Positions 49,820-59,009 of a stretch of 64,000 nt of DNA are shown piece after piece (the first letter of the stretch is position 1; the number at the start of each line of letters is the position of its first letter). Below the pieces are notes generated by a model. It did no database searches and had not been told where the DNA came from. It saw nothing but the letters and a program-made list of their open reading frames with translations. Both the position numbers and the translations under genes were made by a program. Origin of the DNA: Microbacterium sp. LWH7-1.2 (GTDB lineage Bacteria > Actinomycetota > Actinomycetes > Actinomycetales > Microbacteriaceae); NCBI RefSeq assembly GCF_038397755.1, contig NZ_CP151637.1, forward strand, positions 3,906,001-3,970,000, given 5' to 3'.

Positions 49820-50617
49820 ATGCCCCTCCTCGACACTCCTGTGCGCCTCGGCGTGCAGCTGCAGCCCCAGCACGCCCCCTACTCCGCCTTCCGCGACGCG
49901 GTTCTCCGCCTCGAGGAGATGGGCGTCGACATCCTCTTCAACTGGGACCACTTCTTCCCGCTGACCGGCGACCCCGACGGCCTGCACTTCGAGTCGTGGA
50001 CCATGCTCGCCGCGTGGGCGGAGCAGACCGAGCGCGTCGAGTTCGGTGCCCTCGTCAACTGCAACAGCTACCGCAACCCCGACCTGCAGGCCGACATGGC
50101 CCGCACGATCGACCACATCTCCGCGAAGGACGGCGTCGGCCGCTTCATCTTCGCCACCGGCTCGGGCTGGTTCGCCCGGGACTACGAGGAGTACGGGTAT
50201 GACTTCGGCACCGCCGGGTCGCGCCTGAACGACCTCGCGGCCGGGCTCGAGCGCATCGAGGCGCGCTGGCAGAAGCTCAACCCGGCCCCGACGCGAGACA
50301 TCCCGGTCATGATCGGAGGTTCGGGCGAGCAGAAGACGCTGCGCCTCGTCGCCCGCCACGCCGACATCTGGCACAGCTTCGTGCGCCCGGACCACCTGCC
50401 CCACAAGCTCGGCGTCATCGAGCGGTGGGCCGGGCGCGAGCAGCGCGACACGTCGAACCTGGTCATCTCGAACGAGCTGCACCGCCGCGACGAGGCCTAC
50501 GCCGACGAGCTCTACGACGCCGGCGTGCGCCTCTTCACGCTCGGCTTCCACGGCCCCGACTGGGACTACGACCTCATCCGCCAGTGGCTGGCCTGGCGCG
50601 ACGCCAAGAACGCCTGA
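49820..50617 (+). CDS. LLM-class F420-dependent oxidoreductase
   Basis: A 265-residue luciferase-like TIM-barrel protein, a different subgroup from the one at 18176. It has VRLGVQLQPQHAPYSAF at the start, LFNWDHFFPLTGD near 38, FIFATGSGWFARDYEEYGYDFG near 110 and VMIGGSGEQKTLRLVARHAD near 162, matching actinobacterial F420-dependent proteins. It is shorter than usual (about 300-350). The substrate is unknown. ATG 49820 follows TAGTCT by six nt (leaderless). Confidence 0.88.
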   Translation: MPLLDTPVRLGVQLQPQHAPYSAFRDAVLRLEEMGVDILFNWDHFFPLTGDPDGLHFESWTMLAAWAEQTERVEFGALVNCNSYRNPDLQADMARTIDHISAKDGVGRFIFATGSGWFARDYEEYGYDFGTAGSRLNDLAAGLERIEARWQKLNPAPTRDIPVMIGGSGEQKTLRLVARHADIWHSFVRPDHLPHKLGVIERWAGREQRDTSNLVISNELHRRDEAYADELYDAGVRLFTLGFHGPDWDYDLIRQWLAWRDAKNA

Positions 50618-50627
50618 CTCTTTTCCC

Positions 50628-50674
50628 GACGGATGCTGCCGCCCGGCGCACGGCGCCGGGCCGCGGCATCCGTC
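50628..50674. terminator. Long hairpin built from an inverted GGATGC pair
   Basis: Arms of 22 bp (50628-50649 and 50653-50674) with two mismatches and a 3-nt loop lie 10 nt after the F420 oxidoreductase stop. The outer part of the stem is CGGATGCTGC against GCGGCATCCG. Confidence 0.8.
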
Positions 50675-50772
50675 ATCCTCCGCGGACCGGTGCGGGGCTG
50701 GGGGGCGCCGCGCCGGGGCGGGCATCCGTCACGAACGAACCACAAGACAGGCCGGCGACTAAAATCGCCGGG

Positions 50773-53700
50773 GTGACCGCAGCACCGCCCGCACCCCGGT
50801 TCAGCCTCGACATCGACGGGGTTCCGCGTCCCGCGCGCTCGCAGCAGCTGCTCGACGGCGTGCGCGAGCGGGTCGTCATCGCCGACGGCGCGATGGGCAC
50901 CATGCTTCAGCGGTACGACCTCTCGATCGACGGCGACTTCCAGGGGCTCGAGGGGTGCAACGAGATCCTCAACGTGTCGCGCCCGGACGTCGTGGGCGAG
51001 ATCCATGACGCGTACCTCGCGGTCGGTGTCGACGCCGTCGAGACGAACACGTTCGGCGCGAACTGGTCGAACCTCGACGACTACGGCATCGTCGATCGCA
51101 TCGCCGAGCTCGCCGAGAGGGGCGCCCGCATCGCGCGCGAGCGCGTCGAGGCTGCCGAGGCCGCCGACGGCCGCGTGCGCTGGGTGCTCGGGTCGATGGG
51201 TCCGGGCACCAAGCTCCCGAGCCTCGGGCACACCACCTACGACAACCTCAAGCAGACCTTCGCGCTGCAGGCCGAAGGCCTCATCGACGGCGGCGCCGAC
51301 GCCTTCCTGGTGGAGACGAGCCAGGACCTCCTTCAGACGAAGGCCGCGATCAACGGCTGTCGTCAGGCGATCGTGAGCCGCGGCATCCGCCTCCCGATCT
51401 TCGTCGAGGTGACCGTCGAGACCACCGGCACCATGCTGATGGGGTCCGAGATCGGCGCTGCGCTGACGGCGATCGAGCCGCTCGGGGTCGACGCGATCGG
51501 CCTCAACTGCGCCACCGGTCCGACCGAGATGAGCGAGCACCTGCGGCACCTCTCGAAGCACGCGACGGTGCCGATCGCCTGCATGCCCAACGCCGGCCTG
51601 CCCGTGCTCGGCGCGAACGGAGCGCACTATCCGCTGACGCCCGTCGAGCTCGCGACCGCGCATGAGCAATTCGTGCGCGAGTTCGGGCTGGGCCTCGTCG
51701 GCGGGTGCTGCGGCACCACGCCCGAGCACCTCGCCGCGGTCGTCGAGCGCCTGCGTCCGGTCGGGGGCGTCGAGGCGCGCCGCCCGGAGCTCGACCCGGG
51801 CGTCGCGTCGCTGTACCAGCACGTGTCGTTCCAGCAGGACGCCTCGTACCTCGCGATCGGCGAGCGCACCAACGCGAACGGCTCGAAGGCGTTCCGCGAG
51901 GCGATGCTGGAGCAGCGCTGGGACGACTGCGTCGAGATCGCCCGCGATCAGATCCGCGTCGGCGCGCACCTGCTCGACGTCTGCATCGACTACGTCGGCC
52001 GCGACGGCGTCGCCGACATCCGCGAGGTCGTCTCGCGGCTCGCTTCGGCCTCGACGCTCCCGCTCGTCGTCGATTCCACCGAGCCCGCGGTCATCGCCGC
52101 CGGTCTCGAGCTCATCGGCGGTCGTCCGGTCGTGAACTCCGTGAACTACGAGGACGGCGACGGCCCCACCTCGCGGTTCGGCCGCATCATGCCGCTCGTC
52201 AAGGAGCACGGCACCGCCGTCGTCGCGCTGACGATCGACGAGCACGGCCAGGCCCGCACCGCGGACGGCAAGGTGCAGATCGCCTCGCGCCTCGTCGACG
52301 AGCTCGTGGGCGAGTGGGGCCTGCGCGTCAACGACATCATCGTCGACTGCCTCACCTTCCCGATCGCGACCGGCCAGGAGGAGACCCGGCGCGATGCGAT
52401 CGAGACGATCGAGGCGATCCGGCAGATCACCGAGAAGTACCCCGGCATCAACACGACGCTCGGCGTCTCGAACGTGTCATTCGGTCTGAACCCGGCCGCG
52501 CGCAGCGTGCTGAACTCGGCGTTCCTCCATGAGGCGGTGGAGGCGGGCTTGACCTCCGGCATCATCGACGCGGCCAAGATCGTGCCGCTCGCGTCGATCT
52601 CGGAGGAGCAGCGCAAGGTCGCCCTCGACCTGGTGTGGGACCGCCGCGAGTACGACGCCGACGGCAACGTCACCTACGACCCGCTGGCACGGATGCTCGA
52701 CCTCTTCGCCGGCGTCGACACCGCGGCCCTGCGCAACCAGCGGGCGGCCGAGCTCGCGGCCCTGCCGGTCGGCGAGCGGCTCGAGCGCCGCATCATCGAC
52801 GGTGAGGGCAAGGGCCTCGAGGCCGACCTCGACCTCGCCCGCGCGGGCGGGCTGTCGCCCCTGCAGATCATCAACGACCACCTGCTCGAGGGCATGAAGG
52901 TCGTCGGCGAGCGGTTCGGCGCCGGCGAGATGCAGCTGCCGTTCGTGCTGCAGTCCGCCGAGGTGATGAAGAACGCGGTCGCTCTCCTCGAACCGCACAT
53001 GGAGAAGTCGGATGCCTCGGGCAAGGGCCGCATCGTGCTCGCGACCGTCCGCGGCGACGTGCACGACATCGGCAAGAACCTCGTCGACATCATCCTCACC
53101 AACAACGGGTACGACGTCATCAACCTCGGCATCAAGCAGCCGATCGCCGACATCATCGCCGCCGCCGAGGAGCACGGCGCCGACGTGATCGGCATGTCGG
53201 GCCTGCTCGTGAAGTCGACGGTCGTGATGAAGGAGAACCTCGAGGAGCTCACCTCGCGCGGTCTCGGCACCAAGTGGCCGGTGATCCTCGGCGGCGCCGC
53301 GCTCACGCGCGCGTACGTCGAGGACGACCTCGCCTCGTTGTTCGACGGCGAGGTGCGGTACGCGCGCGACGCGTTCGAGGGCCTCGCGCTGATGGAGCCG
53401 CTGGTGAAGATCGCTCGCGGCGCCGACCCGGCGTCCGTCGGTCTGCCGGCGCTGAAGAAGCGGCGCCACGCGGCCGGCTCCAAGCTCACGCTGACCGAGC
53501 CCGAGGCGATGCCCGCGCGCTCGGACGTCGCATCCGACAATCCCGTGCCCGCCCCGCCGTTCTGGGGCACCCGCATCGTCCGCGGTCTCGCGCTGCACGA
53601 CTACGCGGCGTTCCTCGACGAGCGTGCGACGTTCATGGGCCAGTGGGGCCTCAAGCCCGGCCGCGGCGAGGACGGCGCCACGTACGAGCAGCTCGTCGAG

Positions 53701-54405
53701 ACCGAGGGCCGGCCGCGGCTGCGGTACTGGCTCGACCGCATCCTCGCCGAGGGCATGCTCGACGCCTCGGTCGCGTACGGGTTCTTCCCTGTCGTGTCGG
53801 AGGACAACGACGTCGTCGTGCTGCACCACCGGGACGACCCGTCGGGTGCCCTCGGCGCCCCAGGTCTCCTGGCCCCCGACGGCGGCTCGGGCGGCACGCT
53901 GGGCACCGACCGCCTCCGCTTCCACTTCCCGCGCCAGCGCCGCGACCGCCACCTGTGCCTGGCCGACTTCGTCCGATCGCGCGAGTCGGGTCAGGTCGAC
54001 GTGCTGCCGGTGCAGCTCGTGACCGCGGGCGCGAACATCGACTCGGTCACGGCGAAGCTCTTCGCCGCCGACAAGTACCGCGACTACTACGAGCTCAACG
54101 GGCTCGTGATGCAGCTGACAGAGGCGCTCGCCGAGTTCTGGCACGCGCGCATCCGCTCCGAGCTCGGCTTCTCGCACGAAGACCCGACCGACACCGCGGG
54201 CCTCTTCAAGCTCGAGTACCGCGGCGCCCGCTTCTCCCTCGGCTACCCCGCGTGCCCCGACATGGAGGACCGCCACAAGGTCGTCGAGCTCCTTCGCCCC
54301 GAGCGCATGGGCGTCGAGCTCAGCGAGGAGCTGCAGCTGCACCCCGAGCAGTCGACGGACGCCTTCGTCTTCCACCACCCCGAGGCGAAGTACTTCTCCG
54401 TCTGA
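50773..54405 (+). CDS. metH: Cobalamin-dependent methionine synthase
   Basis: A 1210-residue MetH with all four modules in order. The homocysteine domain has zinc ligands Cys246 (LNCATGP) and Cys312-Cys313 (GGCCGTT). The methyltetrahydrofolate domain begins near VSFQQDASYLAIGERTNANGS. The B12 cap and Rossmann domains have DVHDIGKN with the lower-axial ligand His764. The C-terminal reactivation (AdoMet) domain ends in GYPACPDMEDRHKVVELL. It methylates homocysteine using methyl-B12. GTG 50773 follows TAAAAT by seven nt (leaderless), which leaves no room for a B12 riboswitch. It needs cobalamin, and a candidate importer lies next to it. Confidence 0.97.
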   Translation: MTAAPPAPRFSLDIDGVPRPARSQQLLDGVRERVVIADGAMGTMLQRYDLSIDGDFQGLEGCNEILNVSRPDVVGEIHDAYLAVGVDAVETNTFGANWSNLDDYGIVDRIAELAERGARIARERVEAAEAADGRVRWVLGSMGPGTKLPSLGHTTYDNLKQTFALQAEGLIDGGADAFLVETSQDLLQTKAAINGCRQAIVSRGIRLPIFVEVTVETTGTMLMGSEIGAALTAIEPLGVDAIGLNCATGPTEMSEHLRHLSKHATVPIACMPNAGLPVLGANGAHYPLTPVELATAHEQFVREFGLGLVGGCCGTTPEHLAAVVERLRPVGGVEARRPELDPGVASLYQHVSFQQDASYLAIGERTNANGSKAFREAMLEQRWDDCVEIARDQIRVGAHLLDVCIDYVGRDGVADIREVVSRLASASTLPLVVDSTEPAVIAAGLELIGGRPVVNSVNYEDGDGPTSRFGRIMPLVKEHGTAVVALTIDEHGQARTADGKVQIASRLVDELVGEWGLRVNDIIVDCLTFPIATGQEETRRDAIETIEAIRQITEKYPGINTTLGVSNVSFGLNPAARSVLNSAFLHEAVEAGLTSGIIDAAKIVPLASISEEQRKVALDLVWDRREYDADGNVTYDPLARMLDLFAGVDTAALRNQRAAELAALPVGERLERRIIDGEGKGLEADLDLARAGGLSPLQIINDHLLEGMKVVGERFGAGEMQLPFVLQSAEVMKNAVALLEPHMEKSDASGKGRIVLATVRGDVHDIGKNLVDIILTNNGYDVINLGIKQPIADIIAAAEEHGADVIGMSGLLVKSTVVMKENLEELTSRGLGTKWPVILGGAALTRAYVEDDLASLFDGEVRYARDAFEGLALMEPLVKIARGADPASVGLPALKKRRHAAGSKLTLTEPEAMPARSDVASDNPVPAPPFWGTRIVRGLALHDYAAFLDERATFMGQWGLKPGRGEDGATYEQLVETEGRPRLRYWLDRILAEGMLDASVAYGFFPVVSEDNDVVVLHHRDDPSGALGAPGLLAPDGGSGGTLGTDRLRFHFPRQRRDRHLCLADFVRSRESGQVDVLPVQLVTAGANIDSVTAKLFAADKYRDYYELNGLVMQLTEALAEFWHARIRSELGFSHEDPTDTAGLFKLEYRGARFSLGYPACPDMEDRHKVVELLRPERMGVELSEELQLHPEQSTDAFVFHHPEAKYFSV

Positions 54406-54431
54406 CGGATGCCGCGGGCTGCGGCATCCGT
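54405..54431. terminator. Terminator from an inverted GGATGCCGC pair after metH
   Basis: ACGGATGCCGC and its exact complement form an 11-bp stem with a 5-nt GGGCT loop, directly at the metH stop codon. Confidence 0.78.
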
Positions 54432-54501
54432 GAAGGTGGCAGGTATGGGCGGCGTTGCGGCGGTCGCGGTGGTCACGTGGGCTCCTCCCGGCACGCGACC
54501 T

Positions 54502-57468
54502 TCACGACAGGGCAGCGGCGCGCTCTCGCGGGGCGGAGATGGACTGGGCACCCGATGCCAGCGGCTTCGTGCGGCGCAGTGCCGCGAGGATCGGCCGTCC
54601 GACGACGACCAGTCCGATGACGGTGGTGACCGCGCGGAGGGTGTCCCAGCTGAGGGTCGAGGTGACGAGCGAGTACAGCAGGAAGCTCGAGAGGTTCACA
54701 TCGAGCGGTGCGCCGCCGTCGTACGAGATGCCGGTGCCGTAGCCGACGGCGAACGGCCAGAACCACAGGTTCATCAGCAGGCCGAACGCGTACGAGGCGA
54801 CGACGCCGTAGACGCTCAGCATCGCGATCTCGCCGGCGCGCGGCATCCGTCGTGGCAGCAGTCCGGCGATGGCGCCCACCCACGCGCACGCGAACATCTG
54901 GAACGGCGTCCACGGGCCGAACGTGCCCGTGATGAGGGTGGAGAGGGCGATGGTCGCCATGCCGAGCAGCATCCCGAACCTGGCCCCGTAGGCGCGGCCG
55001 GCGAGGATCAGCAGAATGAACACCGCCTCGACGCCGCCGACGCCGGTGCCTGCGATACGCACGGCCGCACCGATCGCGGCGAGCGTGCCGAGGAGCGCGA
55101 GCATGTGAGCCGACCGCACGCTGCCGTCGAGTGTCGCGACGACGACGAGCGCCGCGAGCGGCACCAGGGCGAGCGCCGCGATCGGCACGGCCGCGTGCGC
55201 CTGCTCGGGCACCGCGGTCGCGACGAGTGGCCAGCAGAACGCCCCGAGCGCGACGAGGTTCGCGGCCGCGAGTGCGGCGAGCGGTGCAGCTGCGCGCCTG
55301 CGCCGCGGCGAGTCGCGTCGTCCGCCGACGCCTCCGCCGAGTGGGCGGGGTCCGGCGGATCCGGCGCCGCGATGCCTCGGGTCACCCGTCGTCCCGTCTC
55401 CACTGCCGTTTGCAGGACTCTCCACGCGACCGCCGTCGACAGCCGCAGAATTCCGGGCGGCGAACCAGTCGCCCCCGTATTGGTCCTGCGAACGGTCGGA
55501 GGGAGAGAGCGAAGATCGGGTCGCCGGCATCGCGACCGGGACGGATGCTGCGGCCAGCACGCCTGCGCTCATCGTCAGGGTCCGGTCGGCGAGGGCGATG
55601 AAGGCGGGCTCGTGCGATGCCACCAGCACGGCGGTGCCGGAAGCGGCGAGCGAGGTGAGCGCCGCCCAGACCAGGTCGCGTGCGGCGGGGTCGAGGCCGC
55701 GCGTGGGTTCGTCCACCATGAGCACTCGCGGCGAGCCCGCAAGCTGGATCGCCAGGGCGAGGCAGCGCCGTTCGCCCGCTGAGAGGTCGCGCGGGTGCCG
55801 TGCCATCCGCGCCGCGAACACGGGGGAACCGGGGTCGAGGCCCAGGAACCCCGCGAACCGCGCGGCGGTCGCGGATGCGGCAGCGCGCGCGGCCCGGCGA
55901 TCGGCTCGGCGGCATTCGGCCGCAACGGTGTCGGAGACGAAGAGGTCGTCGGAGGCGTCCGGAACCAGCGCCACCCGACCGGTCGACTCGATCTCCGTCC
56001 CTCGGGCCGGCAGCGCGAGCGCGGCGAGCAGGCTCGACTTGCCGGCGCCGTTGGCACCGACGAGGGCGACGATCTCGCCGGCGTGCAGCTCGACGTCCGC
56101 CCCGGCCACGGCCACCGTGTCGCGGTGACGCACGGTGATTCCGCAGGCGCGGAGCACGCGCTCCCGCGCCTGTCCGGCTTCGGGGCGCATCCCGTGCGTT
56201 CGGGGCGTATGCCGTGCGCCCCGAACGTCGGCGGTGCGCCCCGAACCCGTGGGTGACTCCGCGGAGCCGATCACGCCGCCGTCGATCCTCAGCACCGTGT
56301 CGGCGATCCCTGCGACTGCGTCCACACGGTGCTCGGCCACCACGACGCACAACCCCGCCTCGTGCGCGAGGGCATCGAGCAGGCCGGCGATCCGCACGCG
56401 GGCGTCGGCGTCGAGGTCGGCGAGCGGTTCGTCGACGAGCAGCAGGATCGGGTGCTCGACGATCGCCGCCGCGATCGCGACGAGCGTCGCCTCGCCGGCC
56501 GAGAGGCCCCGCGTGGGGCGGTCGAGCAGCGGCGTCACCCCGACGCGGTCGGCGACCTCGGCCACGCGGGCGGCGGCGATCACGGGTGCGACACCGCGCA
56601 GTTCGAGCGAGAGCCCGATCTCATCGCGGACGCGCTCGGTGGCGAACGCGTCACGCGGATGCTGCAGCACGACACCCACGCGCCGCGCGAGGTCGCGCGG
56701 GGGCACGGCGGCGCGCTCGTGGCCGACGACCCGCAGCGATCCGGCGATCCAGCCGCCGTCCGTGTGCGGGTGCAGTCCCGAGATCGCGCGGAGCAGCGTC
56801 GACTTGCCCGACCCTGTCGCCCCGACGACGAGCGTGAGCGTGCCCGCCGCGAGCGCGAGCGAGGAGGGAAGACGGATGCCTCGTCCCGCGGTGCCGTCGC
56901 CGAAGCCGAGCTCCATGCCCTCGGCCTCGACCGGGGCGAGGCAGTCCCCGGCGAGCCCGCGCCCCGCGAAGCCGCGCAGCTCGAGCGCTGCGGCGACGGC
57001 TCCGGCGCGCTCGAGTGTGCGTTCCAGCAGGGGGAGCAGCATCCGTGCCCCGCCCCGCTCGCCGCGGAGGCGCTGCGCGAACCGCACCGCCCGGGCGCCG
57101 TCGGCCAGGGAGGGGAGCGTCGCCGCCGCGATGGCGAGCGCCCGCGCGATGCCGCGAAGCGGGCCGCGTCGCGACGCGCGCGCGAACACCCGGTGCAGGT
57201 CGACGACGGCGTTCACCACGCCGAATGCCAGGATCGCGAGCGCGATCGGCAGGGCGCTGGCCGCAGCATCCCACAGTCCGTCGACCGTGACGGGGCCCAG
57301 CAGCACCACATGCGCGAACGGCGACGGCAGTCGCACCGCCGGAAGGTCCAGCAGGACGAAGCCGTCGCCGTCGGCGCCGTGGAAGAGGATGCGGTAGACG
57401 ACCCGGGCCGCCACGAACCCTGCGGCGAGGATCGCCGCGGCTCGCAGGGGACCGGGTCGGAACGTCAT
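54502..57468 (-). CDS. One-chain ECF transporter (T, A, A' and S modules fused)
   Basis: A 988-residue protein that reads as a complete energy-coupling-factor vitamin importer. Residues 1-180 resemble EcfT, with membrane helices and ARALAIAAATLPSLADGARAVRFAQRLRG as the coupling-helix region. Residues 195-405 are the first ATPase (Walker A GATGSGKS 216-223, signature LSAGE 322-326, Walker B LLLVDEP 342-348). Residues 440-640 are the second (GANGAGKS 471-478, LSAGE 562-566, VLMVDEP 582-588). Residues 725-965 are a six-helix S-component-like domain. ECF parts are normally separate genes or T-A-A fusions. The linker 407-432 comes from a palindromic repeat. ATG 57468 lies one nt after the DUF4430 lipoprotein stop. 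Confidence 0.9.
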   Translation of the reverse strand: MTFRPGPLRAAAILAAGFVAARVVYRILFHGADGDGFVLLDLPAVRLPSPFAHVVLLGPVTVDGLWDAAASALPIALAILAFGVVNAVVDLHRVFARASRRGPLRGIARALAIAAATLPSLADGARAVRFAQRLRGERGGARMLLPLLERTLERAGAVAAALELRGFAGRGLAGDCLAPVEAEGMELGFGDGTAGRGIRLPSSLALAAGTLTLVVGATGSGKSTLLRAISGLHPHTDGGWIAGSLRVVGHERAAVPPRDLARRVGVVLQHPRDAFATERVRDEIGLSLELRGVAPVIAAARVAEVADRVGVTPLLDRPTRGLSAGEATLVAIAAAIVEHPILLLVDEPLADLDADARVRIAGLLDALAHEAGLCVVVAEHRVDAVAGIADTVLRIDGGVIGSAESPTGSGRTADVRGARHTPRTHGMRPEAGQARERVLRACGITVRHRDTVAVAGADVELHAGEIVALVGANGAGKSSLLAALALPARGTEIESTGRVALVPDASDDLFVSDTVAAECRRADRRAARAAASATAARFAGFLGLDPGSPVFAARMARHPRDLSAGERRCLALAIQLAGSPRVLMVDEPTRGLDPAARDLVWAALTSLAASGTAVLVASHEPAFIALADRTLTMSAGVLAAASVPVAMPATRSSLSPSDRSQDQYGGDWFAARNSAAVDGGRVESPANGSGDGTTGDPRHRGAGSAGPRPLGGGVGGRRDSPRRRRAAAPLAALAAANLVALGAFCWPLVATAVPEQAHAAVPIAALALVPLAALVVVATLDGSVRSAHMLALLGTLAAIGAAVRIAGTGVGGVEAVFILLILAGRAYGARFGMLLGMATIALSTLITGTFGPWTPFQMFACAWVGAIAGLLPRRMPRAGEIAMLSVYGVVASYAFGLLMNLWFWPFAVGYGTGISYDGGAPLDVNLSSFLLYSLVTSTLSWDTLRAVTTVIGLVVVGRPILAALRRTKPLASGAQSISAPRERAAALS
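56179..56245. repeat. Nested double palindrome inside the ECF reading frame
   Basis: Outer arms TTCGGGGCGC (56179-56188) and its complement (56236-56245) enclose inner arms GTTCGGGGCG (56198-56207) and its complement (56217-56226). It is read in frame and encodes the linker between the two ATPases. It is related to the intergenic copy at 41139-41209. Confidence 0.88.
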
Positions 57469-57469
57469 G

Positions 57470-58018
57470 TCAGGATGTCGGCGCGGCAGGCTCGCCGTTC
57501 AGGGTGAAGAGCAGCTCGAGCGACTCGCCCGGCTCGAGCTCGAGCGTCGAGATGCCCTCCTGGGCGTAGCCCCATTCGCCGCCGGCCGGCTTGACCCACA
57601 TCGACCAATACGCGAACGCCGGGGACATCGCCTCGCACGTCTCGAAATAGTCCGAGCCGTCTTCGGCAGGGATTGCGAGGTCTTCGGCAGGCACGCCGTT
57701 GACGCGGCACACGGCGTCGTCGCCGAACTCGACGTTGCCCTCGGTCTCGACGCCGACGAGCGTCAGCGCGTCCGCGGCGGCGAGCGTCTCGTCGGTCGCG
57801 ATGCACCACTGCTTGCTGTCGCCCTCATCGAGGGCCGACGCGTCGACGGCCACGGTGATGCCGGCGTCATCGGCGCACGCCTCGTCGCTGACCTGCACGG
57901 CCTGCGTCTCGGACGCCGTGGGCGTGGCCTCGGGCGCGTCGGACGAGCACGCGGCGAGGGCGAACAGCAGGGCAGCGGAGGCCGCGGCAGCCGCCACGGC
58001 GCGAAGAGTCGAAGTCAC
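57470..58018 (-). CDS. DUF4430 lipoprotein, likely vitamin-binding partner of the ECF transporter
   Basis: A 182-residue secreted lipoprotein. The signal ends in LFALAAC with Cys24 as the lipid site. An Ala/Thr/Glu linker follows, then a domain of the DUF4430 type, which resembles the C-terminal part of transcobalamin. Visible features are VNGVPAEDLAIPAEDGSDYF, AYWSMWVKPAGGEWGYAQEG and the late LELEPGESLELLF. Cys pairs (residues ~48, 67, 103, 128) may form disulfides. It is the first gene of a two-gene operon with the ECF fusion. A cobalamin-like ligand is inferred, not shown. Confidence 0.83.
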   Translation of the reverse strand: MTSTLRAVAAAAASAALLFALAACSSDAPEATPTASETQAVQVSDEACADDAGITVAVDASALDEGDSKQWCIATDETLAAADALTLVGVETEGNVEFGDDAVCRVNGVPAEDLAIPAEDGSDYFETCEAMSPAFAYWSMWVKPAGGEWGYAQEGISTLELEPGESLELLFTLNGEPAAPTS

Positions 58019-58094
58019 CGATCCAGGCTAGGCCCCGGTCGCGTGTGTCCGGTTGCAGATGACGGCCGCTCGGAGCCCGCCGTAGGCTGGCCGG

Positions 58095-59009
58095 GTGAGC
58101 GTTTCGGAACTCTTCGACGACAGCGAATGGCAGCAGGCACCCGGCCAGCCGGACGGCGGCTACACCGACATCACCGCCCACGTCTCGAAGGACGGCCGCA
58201 TCGCGCGCATCGCGTTCGACCGGCCGGAGGTGCGCAACGCCTTCCGCCCGCACACCGTCGACGAGCTCTACCGCGCCCTCGACATCGCCCGCCAGGACCC
58301 GCGCGTCGGTGTCGTGCTGCTCACGGGCAACGGACCGAGCCCGAAAGACGGCGGCTGGGCGTTCTGCTCTGGCGGCGACCAGCGCATCCGCGGGCGCGAC
58401 GGCTACAAGTACTCCGAGGACGAGACTGCCGTCCCCGCCGACGCGCAGGCCCGCGCCGGCCGGCTGCACATCCTCGAGGTGCAGCGACTCATCCGGTTCA
58501 TGCCCAAGGTCGTGATCGCCGTGATCCCCGGCTGGGCGGCCGGCGGCGGGCACTCGCTGCACGTCGTGTGCGACCTCTCGATCGCCTCCGCCGAGCACGG
58601 CCGGTTCAAGCAGACCGACGCCGACGTCGGGAGCTTCGACGCCGGATACGGCTCGGCGTATTTCGCCCGGCAGATCGGGCAGAAGTTCGCGCGCGAGGTC
58701 TTCTTCCTCGCCGAGGAGTACTCCGCGCAGCGCGCGTACGAGATGGGCGCCGTCAACCGCGTGGTGCCGCACGCCGACCTCGAGCGCGAGGCCGTCGCGA
58801 TGGCCCGCACCATCCTCACCAAGTCGCCGACCGCGATCCGGATGCTCAAGTTCGCCTTCAACGCCGTCGACGACGGCATGGTCGGGCAGCAGGTGTTCGC
58901 GGGCGAGGCCACGCGCCTCGCGTACGGCACCGACGAGGCGGTCGAGGGCCGCGACTCGTTCCTCGAGAAGCGCGACCCCGACTGGTCGCCGTACCCCTGG
59001 CACTTCTGA
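58095..59009 (+). CDS. menB: 1,4-Dihydroxy-2-naphthoyl-CoA synthase
   Basis: A 304-residue crotonase-fold enzyme that cyclises o-succinylbenzoyl-CoA. The signature is RIAFDRPEVRNAFRPHTVDEL; the CoA loop reads GGWAFCSGGDQRIRGRDGYKY, and AGGGHSLHVVCDLSIAS is diagnostic of MenB. GTG 58095 follows TAGGCT by six nt. The stop overlaps the ATG of a 31-codon ORF (TGATG), which in turn overlaps menE. It is divergent from the DUF4430-ECF operon, sharing a 76-bp promoter gap. Confidence 0.96.
   Translation: MSVSELFDDSEWQQAPGQPDGGYTDITAHVSKDGRIARIAFDRPEVRNAFRPHTVDELYRALDIARQDPRVGVVLLTGNGPSPKDGGWAFCSGGDQRIRGRDGYKYSEDETAVPADAQARAGRLHILEVQRLIRFMPKVVIAVIPGWAAGGGHSLHVVCDLSIASAEHGRFKQTDADVGSFDAGYGSAYFARQIGQKFAREVFFLAEEYSAQRAYEMGAVNRVVPHADLEREAVAMARTILTKSPTAIRMLKFAFNAVDDGMVGQQVFAGEATRLAYGTDEAVEGRDSFLEKRDPDWSPYPWHF

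Noticed and set aside
50618..50772. Cobalamin or SAM riboswitch upstream of metH
   Set aside because: The TAAAAT box lies seven nt before the start, so the message is leaderless; the upstream hairpin is the terminator of the previous gene.
54502..57468. ECF fusion as a sequencing-made fusion of separate genes
   Set aside because: The frame stays open for 988 codons, with host-like codon use and no start/stop overlaps at the module joints; a missed frameshift cannot be fully excluded without reads.
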